Below are positions 7,893 through 15,721 of a stretch of 30,807 bases of DNA, piece by piece. The notes beneath the pieces are model-generated. The model did no database searches and was not told the origin of the DNA. It worked only from the letters and a program-made list of their open reading frames with translations. This DNA is from CAYPHA01 sp964410215. GTDB lineage: Bacteria > Calditrichota > Calditrichia > Calditrichales > CAYPHA01. The translations under genes and the position numbers were made by a program. Location of the stretch: assembly GCA_964410215.1 (NCBI GenBank), contig CAYPHA010000056.1, positions 1-30,807 of the forward strand. The letters are read 5' to 3'. The stretch's first letter is position 1. Each line of letters begins with the position of its first letter.

Positions 7893-9422
7893 TTATTTTT
7901 CTTCTGGAATTTCTATGAATACCAACCGATCAAAATTTTCCGCATCGAGTTTTCTGCGTATCTTGAGACGAACGACATCACCTTCTTTATATTCACTGAA
8001 AAGATCATAAAAAGAATCGACAGATTTCACATCCTTTTTATTCATCTCAAAAATGACATCATTCTGTACAATTCCCGCTTTTGCGGCTGCACTGTATTGC
8101 GATACATTCGCAACGATGATCCCGTGATCCAGGTCCATGCTGCTGAGCTGCTCATTATTTAAATCACGGACACGAAAACCCAGATTCGGTAGTGATTTGC
8201 GCTCCGGGTCTTTACTTTCCGCAGCCGCGGTTGTACCCTCTTCCTCACGGCCTTCCAGAGTAACGTTTATTTTCTTATTATCCCCATCTCTCCATATTTC
8301 CAACATGACCTCGTCACCCGGATTGTACTTACCGATCGTTGCCTGTAACTGGTTCGGCAGGTTTACTTCCCTGTCATTGACCTTAAGAACCACGTCACCC
8401 GCTTTTATTCCGGCCTTATCGGCAGCTTTACCGGCAATAACACTCGAGATGAATACACCACGCGGTTTATCCAGTCCCACACCTTTGGCTTTGACTTCAT
8501 TCATTTCCTCGATGTAGACACCAAGATAGCCGCGACGCACCTCGCCGAAATCCCGCAGATCATCCACAACGCTTTTAGCAATATTGATGGGTACGGCAAA
8601 TCCATACCCGACAAATGAATTCGTCCGGCTGGCAATGGCCGTGTTCACACCGATCACTTCACCACGCAGGTTCACCAGCGCCCCGCCACTGTTTCCCGGG
8701 TTAATAGCTGCGTCCGTCTGAATAAAATTTTCAATACCGTAACTGGCATTTTCGCCCTGAATAATATTGATATCACGACTCAGGGCACTGACGATTCCGG
8801 CTGTAACCGTTGATGTCAGATAAAGTGGACTTCCCATTGCCAGAACCCATTCCCCTATCTGGACATTTTCCGAGTTGCCGAGAACGGCAAACGGCAAATC
8901 TTCGGCATCGATCTTAATAAGGGCAATATCAGTCGTAGGATCGGTTCCGATAATTTCAGCGTCATATTCCGTATTATCGACCATCTGCACGCGTAGTTCA
9001 TCCATATCGCTCACAACATGATTGTTGGTCAGAATATACCCGTCTTTGCTAATGATAATCCCGGAGCCAAGGCCCTGCTGACGGAACTCACGTTCTTCGC
9101 CCTGCGGATTGATGCGTTCGTCCTCGAAGAAATCGAAAAACGGATGACGGGGCATCTTCACATTCTTTGTTGTAAAAACGGATACAATCGTTGGCCGTAC
9201 TTTTTTGACGATATCTATAAACATCGTATTCGGATTAAAATTGCCGGCATTAAGCGCCGGTTGCATCGATGCCGTTGTCACCTCGGCTTCCGTATACAGC
9301 GTTCCTTCATCAGCAACGGATTTACTGTCGATATTAAAACCCGTCGTCAGTACAACACCAATTATGACCCCTATGGTTATCAATCCAAGAATTACCGTGT
9401 ATGATTGTTTGTACGCACTCAT
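7893..9422 (-). CDS. Periplasmic serine protease/chaperone of the HtrA/DegP family
   Basis: The product is a 509-residue envelope quality-control protease. An N-terminal membrane anchor or signal segment covers about residues 8-27. The trypsin-like domain has the catalytic triad His135 (TNNHVVSD), Asp165 (TTDIALIKI) and Ser245 (GNSGGALV). Two PDZ domains follow, at about residues 287-380 and 400-505. Length and layout match DegP/DegQ/MucD proteins. The start at 9422 has a strong GGAGG site seven bases upstream. The zinc protease gene lies 33 bases upstream on the same strand, so the two are probably cotranscribed. A terminator follows the stop codon. I cannot separate degP from degQ by sequence. 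Confidence 0.95.
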   Translation of the reverse strand: MSAYKQSYTVILGLITIGVIIGVVLTTGFNIDSKSVADEGTLYTEAEVTTASMQPALNAGNFNPNTMFIDIVKKVRPTIVSVFTTKNVKMPRHPFFDFFEDERINPQGEEREFRQQGLGSGIIISKDGYILTNNHVVSDMDELRVQMVDNTEYDAEIIGTDPTTDIALIKIDAEDLPFAVLGNSENVQIGEWVLAMGSPLYLTSTVTAGIVSALSRDINIIQGENASYGIENFIQTDAAINPGNSGGALVNLRGEVIGVNTAIASRTNSFVGYGFAVPINIAKSVVDDLRDFGEVRRGYLGVYIEEMNEVKAKGVGLDKPRGVFISSVIAGKAADKAGIKAGDVVLKVNDREVNLPNQLQATIGKYNPGDEVMLEIWRDGDNKKINVTLEGREEEGTTAAAESKDPERKSLPNLGFRVRDLNNEQLSSMDLDHGIIVANVSQYSAAAKAGIVQNDVIFEMNKKDVKSVDSFYDLFSEYKEGDVVRLKIRRKLDAENFDRLVFIEIPEEK

Positions 9423-9455
9423 TTGAGTCCTCCTCTTTCATGCATTCAAAAATTC

Positions 9456-10139
9456 CTATTCATCCCCACGCAGGATCAGGAGCCTGACCAGGTTCAGTAA
9501 TGCCATCGCGGCAGCGGCCACATAGGTCAGCGCAGCCGCATTGAGCACTTTACGCGCTCCGGAAGTTTCCTGTGTCATTAACATGCCCGTGGACTGCAAC
9601 TGCACCAGGGCCCGCGAACTGGCGTTAAACTCCACCGGTAAGGTTACCATATGAAACAGAACCACAGCGCCAAAGAAATAAATACCAAGGTCCATCAGAA
9701 AAGGCGTCTGCATGAACATACCAATAATAAACAACGGGAATGCAGCCCAGGAAGCAAAACTGGTTACCGGTAAAATGGTATGCCGGATTTGCAAAGGTGC
9801 GTATCCATTATTATGCTGTATGGCATGACCCACTTCGTGAGCGGCAATCGCCAGCGCGGACAACGAGCTGCCATAATAGTTCTCTTCCGAGAGCCTGACT
9901 TTTTTAACGCGCGGATCATAATGGTCGCTCAGTTCGCCGGGAACCGCTTCTACTTCCACACCCCTGATTCCGTTTCTGTACAAAATATTCTTGGCAACGT
10001 CGGCTCCGGTCATACCACTGGCCGCTTTCACTTTCTTGAATTTGTTATAGGCCGACTTAACCCGGATTTGTGCCCAGACCGCCAGAATGATTGCCGGAAT
10101 CAGCAAGATCATTGTTGGATCAAAAAAGAAAAATGGCAT
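9456..10139 (-). CDS. Membrane zinc metallopeptidase, YugP/Zn_peptidase_2 family
   Basis: The product is a 227-residue inner-membrane protein of the neutral zinc metallopeptidase family (Pfam Zn_peptidase_2, Bacillus YugP). It begins with a hydrophobic helix (about residues 7-24). The metal site is AIAAHEVGHAIQH, the HExxH motif being His101-Glu102-His105. Three further hydrophobic segments lie at about 122-145, 150-170 and 203-222. The substrate is not known for this family. An AGGAG ribosome-binding site precedes the ATG by seven bases. It is upstream of htrA in a likely two-gene envelope-proteolysis operon. Confidence 0.88.
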   Translation of the reverse strand: MPFFFFDPTMILLIPAIILAVWAQIRVKSAYNKFKKVKAASGMTGADVAKNILYRNGIRGVEVEAVPGELSDHYDPRVKKVRLSEENYYGSSLSALAIAAHEVGHAIQHNNGYAPLQIRHTILPVTSFASWAAFPLFIIGMFMQTPFLMDLGIYFFGAVVLFHMVTLPVEFNASSRALVQLQSTGMLMTQETSGARKVLNAAALTYVAAAAMALLNLVRLLILRGDE

Positions 10140-10410
10140 CTTTATCTCCTGTCGTTTTTTTCATTTTTCAGATAAACGAATTTTTTTTAAATTTGTTCAA
10201 TTAAAATTACAAATATCATACCAAACCTTGAATAACATTGTATTATTTCATAATTATAATAATATCAAGAGATTATAGTTCTTTATTTTATCCTGATCTT
10301 ATGAAGAACAGCACATACAAAAGCAAAAAAAAGCAGATATGAGTCAATATGACAGAATTATTTTGCATATTTTGTCAGACTCCAACAAACGCCATGCATG
10401 AATATATTTT
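10140..10410. other. AT-rich divergent intergenic region
   Basis: These 271 bases separate the divergent zinc-protease and YacP-like genes. The stretch is very AT-rich with several T-runs. I found no RNA gene, no sigma-54 site, no TGTTAG/TGTTAA operator and no plausible small gene. It presumably carries both promoters. Confidence 0.5.
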
Positions 10411-10908
10411 ATGAAAAAGCATTATATCATCGACGGTTACAACCTTGGATTTAAAATACCCGCTGTTGCACGTCTCATTAAAGCAGGTGATACCGATATA
10501 GCTGTACGAAAGATTATTCAGAAAGTACAGCAACTCATTAAACAGACCGCTTCGGATGCGTTGATTATTTTCGACGGCCGGGGCCATCATTCCGATCTCC
10601 CGCAATCGTTCGGCAATGTACGGATTGCCTTTTCCCGTAAACCGCGCACAGCCGATGATGAAATTCGAGATTTTGTCCGCAACAGGGAATCGCTATCCAA
10701 TTGGATCGTTGTCAGTTCTGATAATGAGATTCGTTTTACGGCACAGGATCATGGGGCCGTTTCGCTGAAAGCGGAAGCGTTTCTTAAACAGGCAACCAAA
10801 AGTGCCGGCAAACACCCTTCGGAACAAAAAAAATATAATCCCCGGGACATAGATGTCGATTACTGGATGAAACAGTTCCGTTCAAACGAGGATGACGATG
10901 AAGATTAG
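10411..10908 (+). CDS. NYN-domain RNA-binding/ribonuclease-like protein, YacP (DUF901) family
   Basis: The product is a 165-residue cytosolic protein. The family is a PIN-like NYN nuclease; Bacillus YacP/Rae1 cuts mRNA on the ribosome. Seen: IIDGYNLGF at residues 6-14 with the first acidic residue Asp8, LIIFDGRG (about 51-58), TADDEIRDFV (about 81-90) and IVVSSDNEIR (about 99-108), which supply the conserved acidic residues. The C-terminal tail is charged and ends in an Asp/Glu run, encoded by the stretch that overlaps the next gene. No Shine-Dalgarno sequence precedes the ATG. The gene overlaps the histidine kinase start, suggesting translational coupling. Confidence 0.82.
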   Translation: MKKHYIIDGYNLGFKIPAVARLIKAGDTDIAVRKIIQKVQQLIKQTASDALIIFDGRGHHSDLPQSFGNVRIAFSRKPRTADDEIRDFVRNRESLSNWIVVSSDNEIRFTAQDHGAVSLKAEAFLKQATKSAGKHPSEQKKYNPRDIDVDYWMKQFRSNEDDDED

Positions 10909-12205
10909 CACGCAGCGTTACACCTGGATTTTCTGGTTCAGCTTCCTTATCGTGCTGTTTCTGAATCTCCTGATCTGGCTATATGTTAACCAGGTGGAGA
11001 AGACGTTCGAAGAGGAATTGAAACGCAGGCTGATGAGTATCAGCCGCATGATGGAACGGCTGATCGATGAAAACCGGTTTCATCTGCTGATCCCTGGGGA
11101 GCAGAATAATCTGGCTTACCTGCACTTTCAGAACCTTATCGAATCGATCCGCCGGGAAAACGATCTGCAATCCTTTATCCTGTTTTCACCGGATGGTGCC
11201 ATTCTGGTTTCCGCACCTGAATTGATTGCGCTGCAGGGCCGATCCAGCCTTTCCGCCACAGACTATTTTGCACAAACCAGAAGCGGTCTTTACCAGGTTT
11301 CCGACATTGAAACGCATGAGGGTGAACCCTTTATGTCCGCGTATGGTCCGGTTCTGGATACCGATGGTTTTGTGATCGGCGTGCATGTCATTGAAGCAAG
11401 GGCTACTTATTTTGACGTTCTGGACAACCTTAAAAACCGATTGTTTATTTTCAGCCTGTTGAATTTTGTGCTCATTTTACTGATCGCCGCCGGTTTATAC
11501 CGGGCGATTCGGCGTACCATCCGCTATGAGACGGAAATTAAAGACCGGGAGCACCTGGTCCAGTTGGGGCAGATGGCTGCCACCGTGGCTCATGAGATAC
11601 GAAATCCGCTCGGTATCATAGAAGGAACCAGTGATGTCATCAGAAAAAAATTCGGTAACGCCGATGATGAAATATTCACCTTTATACCAAAAGAAGTCGA
11701 ACGGTTAAGGATATTGATCGGTAACTTTCTCCGTTTTGCCCGAACACCTGACATTCAGGTTTCGGCATTTAAGCTGTCCGATTTATTTAAGCGCGTGCAA
11801 ACAGGATGCACACCGGAAGAATCAAACCGGACCGCATTTCAGTCCGATCCGGAGTGGATACTGCAGACCGATGAGAATCTCCTTGAACAGGCCCTTCTGA
11901 ACATCATCCGGAACGCGCTGCAGGCCACAACAGCAAAAGGTGCGGTTACCATTACCGGTCATGTGTCATCCCGGGGCAAATGCACGATCTCCGTGACGGA
12001 TACGGGAAGCGGAATAAAAAATATGGATTTGGACAAAATCTTCAATCCTTTTTATACAACACGTCAATCCGGAACAGGCCTTGGATTGGCTATCTCCCGT
12101 CGATTAATCCGGCAGCTCGGAGGAACAATTACCGTAACTTCCGTGGAAAATACCGGTACGAAATGCATCATTGATATCCCGGCCCGGTACAGAAAAATGG
12201 ACTGA
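10898..12205 (+). CDS. Membrane sensor histidine kinase
   Basis: The product is a 435-residue two-component sensor. An N-terminal membrane helix (about residues 10-30), a periplasmic sensor region of about 150 residues and a second membrane helix (about 183-203) precede the kinase core. The core has the phospho-acceptor His232 in VAHEIRNPLG, the N box NIIRNALQA, G1 DTGSGI, the F box NPFYTTR and G2 GTGLGLAIS. There is no PAS or HAMP domain that I can see. Two ATGs are possible, 10892 and 10898; I chose 10898 because a GAGG ribosome-binding site lies six bases before it. Either way the gene overlaps the preceding yacP-like gene by 11-17 bases. No response regulator is adjacent, so it is an orphan kinase here. 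The signal is unknown. Confidence 0.9.
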   Translation: MKISTQRYTWIFWFSFLIVLFLNLLIWLYVNQVEKTFEEELKRRLMSISRMMERLIDENRFHLLIPGEQNNLAYLHFQNLIESIRRENDLQSFILFSPDGAILVSAPELIALQGRSSLSATDYFAQTRSGLYQVSDIETHEGEPFMSAYGPVLDTDGFVIGVHVIEARATYFDVLDNLKNRLFIFSLLNFVLILLIAAGLYRAIRRTIRYETEIKDREHLVQLGQMAATVAHEIRNPLGIIEGTSDVIRKKFGNADDEIFTFIPKEVERLRILIGNFLRFARTPDIQVSAFKLSDLFKRVQTGCTPEESNRTAFQSDPEWILQTDENLLEQALLNIIRNALQATTAKGAVTITGHVSSRGKCTISVTDTGSGIKNMDLDKIFNPFYTTRQSGTGLGLAISRRLIRQLGGTITVTSVENTGTKCIIDIPARYRKMD

Positions 12206-12258
12206 TCGTAGCACCGGAACAAAACACGTAAATCATAGGTTTGATAAAAAAGTAATCA

Positions 12259-13566
12259 ATGTCTGTACGATTTCATGAAAACAGAACCAATATGTCCCCT
12301 ATGGCCAAAATGATTATCCTGCTAATAGTCCTGGCGCTGCCGGTTTATGCTCAGCCTTCCGGCAGCCGGATACAGTCCATTCTGATCACGGGTAATGAAA
12401 CGACCCGTGAAGACGTCATTCACAGGGAATTGCTTTTTCAGGTGGGGGACACCCTCAACGATTCGTTGATTACCGCCTCAAAAAACCGGCTGCAGAACCT
12501 TTTTCTGTTTAACCGTGTGGAAATTTTTAAAATCCCCGATAACAATTCCATTACGCTTTTGATCGATGTTACGGAACGGTTATACATTTATCCTTACCCG
12601 CAGTTTCAGATAGAGGACCGGGACTGGGATAAACTGACCTACGGTTTTGGCTTTGCGCATGTCAATTTTCGCGGGCGCAACGAGAAACTCTACGGAGAAG
12701 CAAATTTTGGTTTTAAGCCCGGATTTAAAGCAGGCTATTTCAATCCCTGGTTTGGTGATGCGCTGCATTTAACGACAGGTCTCTATTTAAAGCGCTACAT
12801 CAGCACCCACAGAACCATGAATTTTGACGAAGAACATGTCAGTCTCGATTTCACTTTTGGGAAATACTGGACGCTGCATTTTTACAGCACACTGAACATA
12901 TCCTATGACCATATCGAAGTCCCCGGCGCCTATGCTCCGCTTATGCTGAGCGGGACAAGGCGTGATGAGATCACCGCCATCCTGTTTCAGACGACTCTTG
13001 ACACGCGCGACCTCTATGCCTACCCCTCGAAGGGAGTTCTTTACCAGCTGGCGGTAGCGAAAAACGGACTTCTGGAAGCGTCGGTGGATTACAGCCAGTA
13101 CCGGCTGGACCTTCGTCAATATTACACCTGGTCGGAACTAACCTTCGCTTCGCGGATCCATTTGCTGCAAACGACAGGCACATTGCCATTTTATCGAAAA
13201 ATATATTTTGGTTTTCTTGAACGGGTACGGGGGCATTTCCACGACGTATACGAGGGTAAGCACCGTTTTCTGTCCAGCGGGGAAATTCGCTTCCCCATAT
13301 TGGACGTCCGCTATTTTGACCTGCCTTCCGCCATTATCCCGCCCAGTTCGACTCAAGATCTAAAGTTCGGAATCAACGGCGCGTTTTTTGCCGATGCCGG
13401 CATTGTCTGGACCGGCAGGCATCAATTCGGCGTGAATAATTTCGTCAGTGGATTTGGCGCGGCCTTACATTTTCTGCTTCCCTACGTGGAAGTCGCCCGT
13501 ATGGAACTGGCATTCAATCCGCAGTATGAGGCACAGGCCATCTTTGAGGTGGGAATAACCTTCTGA
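12259..13566 (+). CDS. Omp85/BamA-TamA superfamily outer-membrane protein with a single POTRA domain
   Basis: The product is 435 residues long from the first ATG. A signal peptide is evident (core MIILLIVLALPVYAQ, residues 18-32). One POTRA domain covers about residues 37-108, and the rest is a roughly 320-residue beta-barrel ending in Phe. The RG motif of the family's L6 loop is present as VRGH (Arg324-Gly325). Full-size BamA has five POTRAs and TamA three, so this is a short accessory member, perhaps handling export or insertion of a few substrates. The start is uncertain: ATGs at 12259, 12292 and 12301 are all in frame, none has a clear ribosome-binding site, and 12292 would give a more usual signal peptide. 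It is convergent with the phoU-like gene, four bases apart. Confidence 0.85.
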   Translation: MSVRFHENRTNMSPMAKMIILLIVLALPVYAQPSGSRIQSILITGNETTREDVIHRELLFQVGDTLNDSLITASKNRLQNLFLFNRVEIFKIPDNNSITLLIDVTERLYIYPYPQFQIEDRDWDKLTYGFGFAHVNFRGRNEKLYGEANFGFKPGFKAGYFNPWFGDALHLTTGLYLKRYISTHRTMNFDEEHVSLDFTFGKYWTLHFYSTLNISYDHIEVPGAYAPLMLSGTRRDEITAILFQTTLDTRDLYAYPSKGVLYQLAVAKNGLLEASVDYSQYRLDLRQYYTWSELTFASRIHLLQTTGTLPFYRKIYFGFLERVRGHFHDVYEGKHRFLSSGEIRFPILDVRYFDLPSAIIPPSSTQDLKFGINGAFFADAGIVWTGRHQFGVNNFVSGFGAALHFLLPYVEVARMELAFNPQYEAQAIFEVGITF

Positions 13567-13570
13567 TTCG

Positions 13571-14254
13571 TTATTTTTCTTTATATTTAAAACCAATGCG
13601 ATCAAACGGGTTCACGACGCTGGAAGTGATATTTTTCAAATGGGAATTAATCCGCTTCAGATAGCGGAAATACAGTGCAAGTGAGACGGCATCACTTACT
13701 GATAAATCAGGATATTCCTCTTTTATCAATTTACTAATCACCTCATCACAGGTTTTACCAACATCCTTGTTTTCTGCCATTAACTGTAGTGCCAGTTCTT
13801 CATCGTTATTTTTCAGGCATTCCAGTGTTCTGACAAACATGGATTCTACGGATTGTTCTACGGCTGTAATGGTTTCCAGGAAATCTGTACTTTCCAGCTT
13901 GGAAATATGGAGTGTCGCCAGGTCGAGAATATTCTTGGTATAATCTCCGATTCGTTCGATATCGATAATGATGGTAATCAGGACCATACCGGCCGGAAGG
14001 TCTCCGCCACCCTGCACGGATAAATGGGTAATCACTTTCCGGCGGACTTCGCGTTCATACTTGTTGATGATTTTATCTTTCTTCTTCGTTTCAACATCAA
14101 CATCCGTATCGGTATGCCTCAGACTTTCCACCGCTTCTTTAAACATCTCATGAGCTATTTCAAGCATTTCATAGGATTGATTTAAGGCTTGCATAAAAAG
14201 GTTGTCGGACTTCCACAGAGTTATCAGTTCTTTCCACATACCATCTTTCCTCAT
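13571..14254 (-). CDS. PhoU-domain phosphate regulatory protein
   Basis: The product is a 227-residue, all-helical cytosolic protein with PhoU-family features: an N-terminal helical block (LNQSYEMLEIAHEMFKEAVE), the metal-site-like DIERIGDYTKNI segment (about residues 97-108) and a second half ending in LKRINSHLKNI. Its position 69 bases downstream of a Na/Pi cotransporter gene on the same strand shows that it partners that transporter; such pairs, sometimes as fusions, are common. In E. coli PhoU restrains phosphate uptake and signalling to PhoR. The ATG at 14239 is an alternative start with an AGGA site eight bases upstream. Only one gene is likely regulated with it, through the Pho-type operator upstream of the transporter. 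Confidence 0.87.
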   Translation of the reverse strand: MRKDGMWKELITLWKSDNLFMQALNQSYEMLEIAHEMFKEAVESLRHTDTDVDVETKKKDKIINKYEREVRRKVITHLSVQGGGDLPAGMVLITIIIDIERIGDYTKNILDLATLHISKLESTDFLETITAVEQSVESMFVRTLECLKNNDEELALQLMAENKDVGKTCDEVISKLIKEEYPDLSVSDAVSLALYFRYLKRINSHLKNITSSVVNPFDRIGFKYKEK

Positions 14255-14323
14255 TTACAATTTCCTCATAATTAAGCAAATCCTTGCATCATAGTCAAGA
14301 TTCTTTATTAAGACTTTTATTGA

Positions 14324-15421
14324 TCAATGTATAAAAACAAAGAAAATGGGTACGAAATGCAATAAAATATAGGCTGTTATAAATATAACCAGATGTTTTG
14401 ATGATCGTGTAGCAAGTTCCGCCACATATTCTGCACCTTTTATCGGGATAAATTTTAAGGGATAAAATATTAATATACCAAAAATATTAAAACATAAATG
14501 TGCAAAAGCAACCGTTATAGCTATATGATTTTGCGTTGCCAGTGCTGCCAGAATCGCTGTCACAGTCGTGCCGATATTTGCACCGAGCGTATAGGGAAAA
14601 ATCTGCCGGATGGATATCACACCGGCTCCCGCGAGAGGAATGATGAGTGACGTTGTCACTGAACTGCTTTGAACGACCGCCGTCATAAGTACACCCAGTG
14701 TAAAACCCAGGAAATCATTTCTGAATAAATATTTATTTATAATGAGTTCGAGTTTATTTAAAACCAGGGATCGTATGGTCCTCACCAAATAGGTCAGTGA
14801 CAGAAAAAGGACAGCAAGAGAAACGATCATCATAATGATACTGCTGTACGGCAGGAAAGCAAAGACATAATCGATTGCATCAATAACAGGATTCAGAATA
14901 GTTTTCAGGGGATTAAACATCTGCAAGCCGCCTGCCCCGGCAAACGCTTCCTCGAGGTAGGTCGCGGTTTTTTCAAGAATTTTAAATTTGAGTTCAATCG
15001 GAAAGATCAGAAGTGTGGCACAGATATTAAAAAAATCATGAACAATGCCTGCCCCAAACGCCCTTCTGAATTCGACGCGCTTATCGATATGCCCGACAGA
15101 CACTAACGTATTCGTAATCGTTGTTCCGATATTCGCTCCCATCACAATCGGGATCGCGTTACTCAGGGTGAGCGCCCCACCGGCAACCATGCCGACCACT
15201 AACGATGTCGTTGTTGACGAGCTCTGAATCAGACTGGTAGCGACAATTCCAATAAGCAATCCGGCAAACGGATTTGACGTCATATTAAGCATTGTCTCAG
15301 CGAAACCGGTACCAAACAGCTTGAAAGAATGTCCCAGCAGTTTAATGCTGAGAAGAAAAAGATATATCGTTAAGACAACCGTAATCATCTTCAGGATTTT
15401 ATCCCTGGTATCCTTGCTCAC
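14324..15421 (-). CDS. Na/Pi cotransporter family protein (NptA/PF02690 type)
   Basis: The product is a 365-residue inner-membrane sodium-phosphate symporter. The two inverted family repeats are obvious: QSSSTTTS (Gln66 on) and QSSSVTTS (Gln251 on), each followed by a GANIGTT element (residues 95-101 and 280-286). Around eight hydrophobic segments are present. The start is GTG at 15421 with an AGGAG ribosome-binding site nine bases upstream. The PhoU-like gene follows, forming a transport-and-control pair. About 150 bases upstream is the three-unit Pho-type operator 15568-15595, so it is probably induced by phosphate starvation. The transported ion is inferred from the family; some members act in Pi export. 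Confidence 0.93.
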   Translation of the reverse strand: MSKDTRDKILKMITVVLTIYLFLLSIKLLGHSFKLFGTGFAETMLNMTSNPFAGLLIGIVATSLIQSSSTTTSLVVGMVAGGALTLSNAIPIVMGANIGTTITNTLVSVGHIDKRVEFRRAFGAGIVHDFFNICATLLIFPIELKFKILEKTATYLEEAFAGAGGLQMFNPLKTILNPVIDAIDYVFAFLPYSSIIMMIVSLAVLFLSLTYLVRTIRSLVLNKLELIINKYLFRNDFLGFTLGVLMTAVVQSSSVTTSLIIPLAGAGVISIRQIFPYTLGANIGTTVTAILAALATQNHIAITVAFAHLCFNIFGILIFYPLKFIPIKGAEYVAELATRSSKHLVIFITAYILLHFVPIFFVFIH

Positions 15422-15513
15422 GTTAAGATCTCCTGTAGTGCATCATATTTAAAATGTATTGACCGACCATATCCCCCTCATCGTTACCCGGCTTCTATCA
15501 TGCAAATTCCAAG

Positions 15514-15519
15514 ATTATA
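15514..15519 (-). promoter_or_regulatory. Possible -10 element for the Na/Pi cotransporter gene
   Basis: The minus strand reads TATAAT, a perfect -10 word, 93 bases before the GTG start and 48 bases downstream of the Pho-type operator. No -35 hexamer accompanies it. An alternative weak -10, AACATT at 15553-15558, sits nine bases after the operator, the distance seen at the TonB receptor site. I cannot decide between them. Confidence 0.35.
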
Positions 15520-15567
15520 AACATACTTCTTCTGCTTAAAAAAAAGAAGTGAAATGTTCCCTTTTTA

Positions 15568-15595
15568 TGTTAGAATTGTGTTAAATATTTGTTAG
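15568..15595 (-). promoter_or_regulatory. Pho-box-like operator upstream of the Na/Pi cotransporter
   Basis: Three hexamers occur at an exact 11-base period. On the plus strand they are TGTTAG (15568), TGTTAA (15579) and TGTTAG (15590); on the coding strand this is CTAACA-N5-TTAACA-N5-CTAACA. The pattern fits the known PhoP box of Bacillus (TT(A/C/T)ACA-type repeats spaced about five bases) and the 11-base helical repeat of the PhoB box. The same three hexamers in the same order and spacing occur at 21709-21736 upstream of the TonB receptor, with different spacer bases. Confidence 0.8.
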
Positions 15596-15655
15596 GTCCG
15601 ATTTTTTTTCGCTTTGGTATTTATACTAATAAATACTCTCCTTAGATACAATAAT

Positions 15656-15689
15656 AAAAAAGGCGGCGTTCTTGAAAAGAACACCGCCT
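15656..15689 (-). terminator. Rho-independent terminator after the T9SS surface protein gene
   Basis: On the minus strand a 13-base stem (15677-15689 pairing with 15661-15673, one U-G wobble) closes on a three-base loop and is followed by a T-run (15656-15660). It lies 33 bases after the stop codon at 15722 and ends the receptor/surface-protein transcript before the Pho operator of the next gene. Confidence 0.92.
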
Positions 15690-15721
15690 CAGGGCTCGAA
15701 GGTTTTACTTGAGCGGAAGGT

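Noticed and set aside
7842..8162. Plus-strand frame of 106 codons across the htrA terminator
   Set aside because: It lies antisense to htrA and its terminator and has no recognisable protein features.
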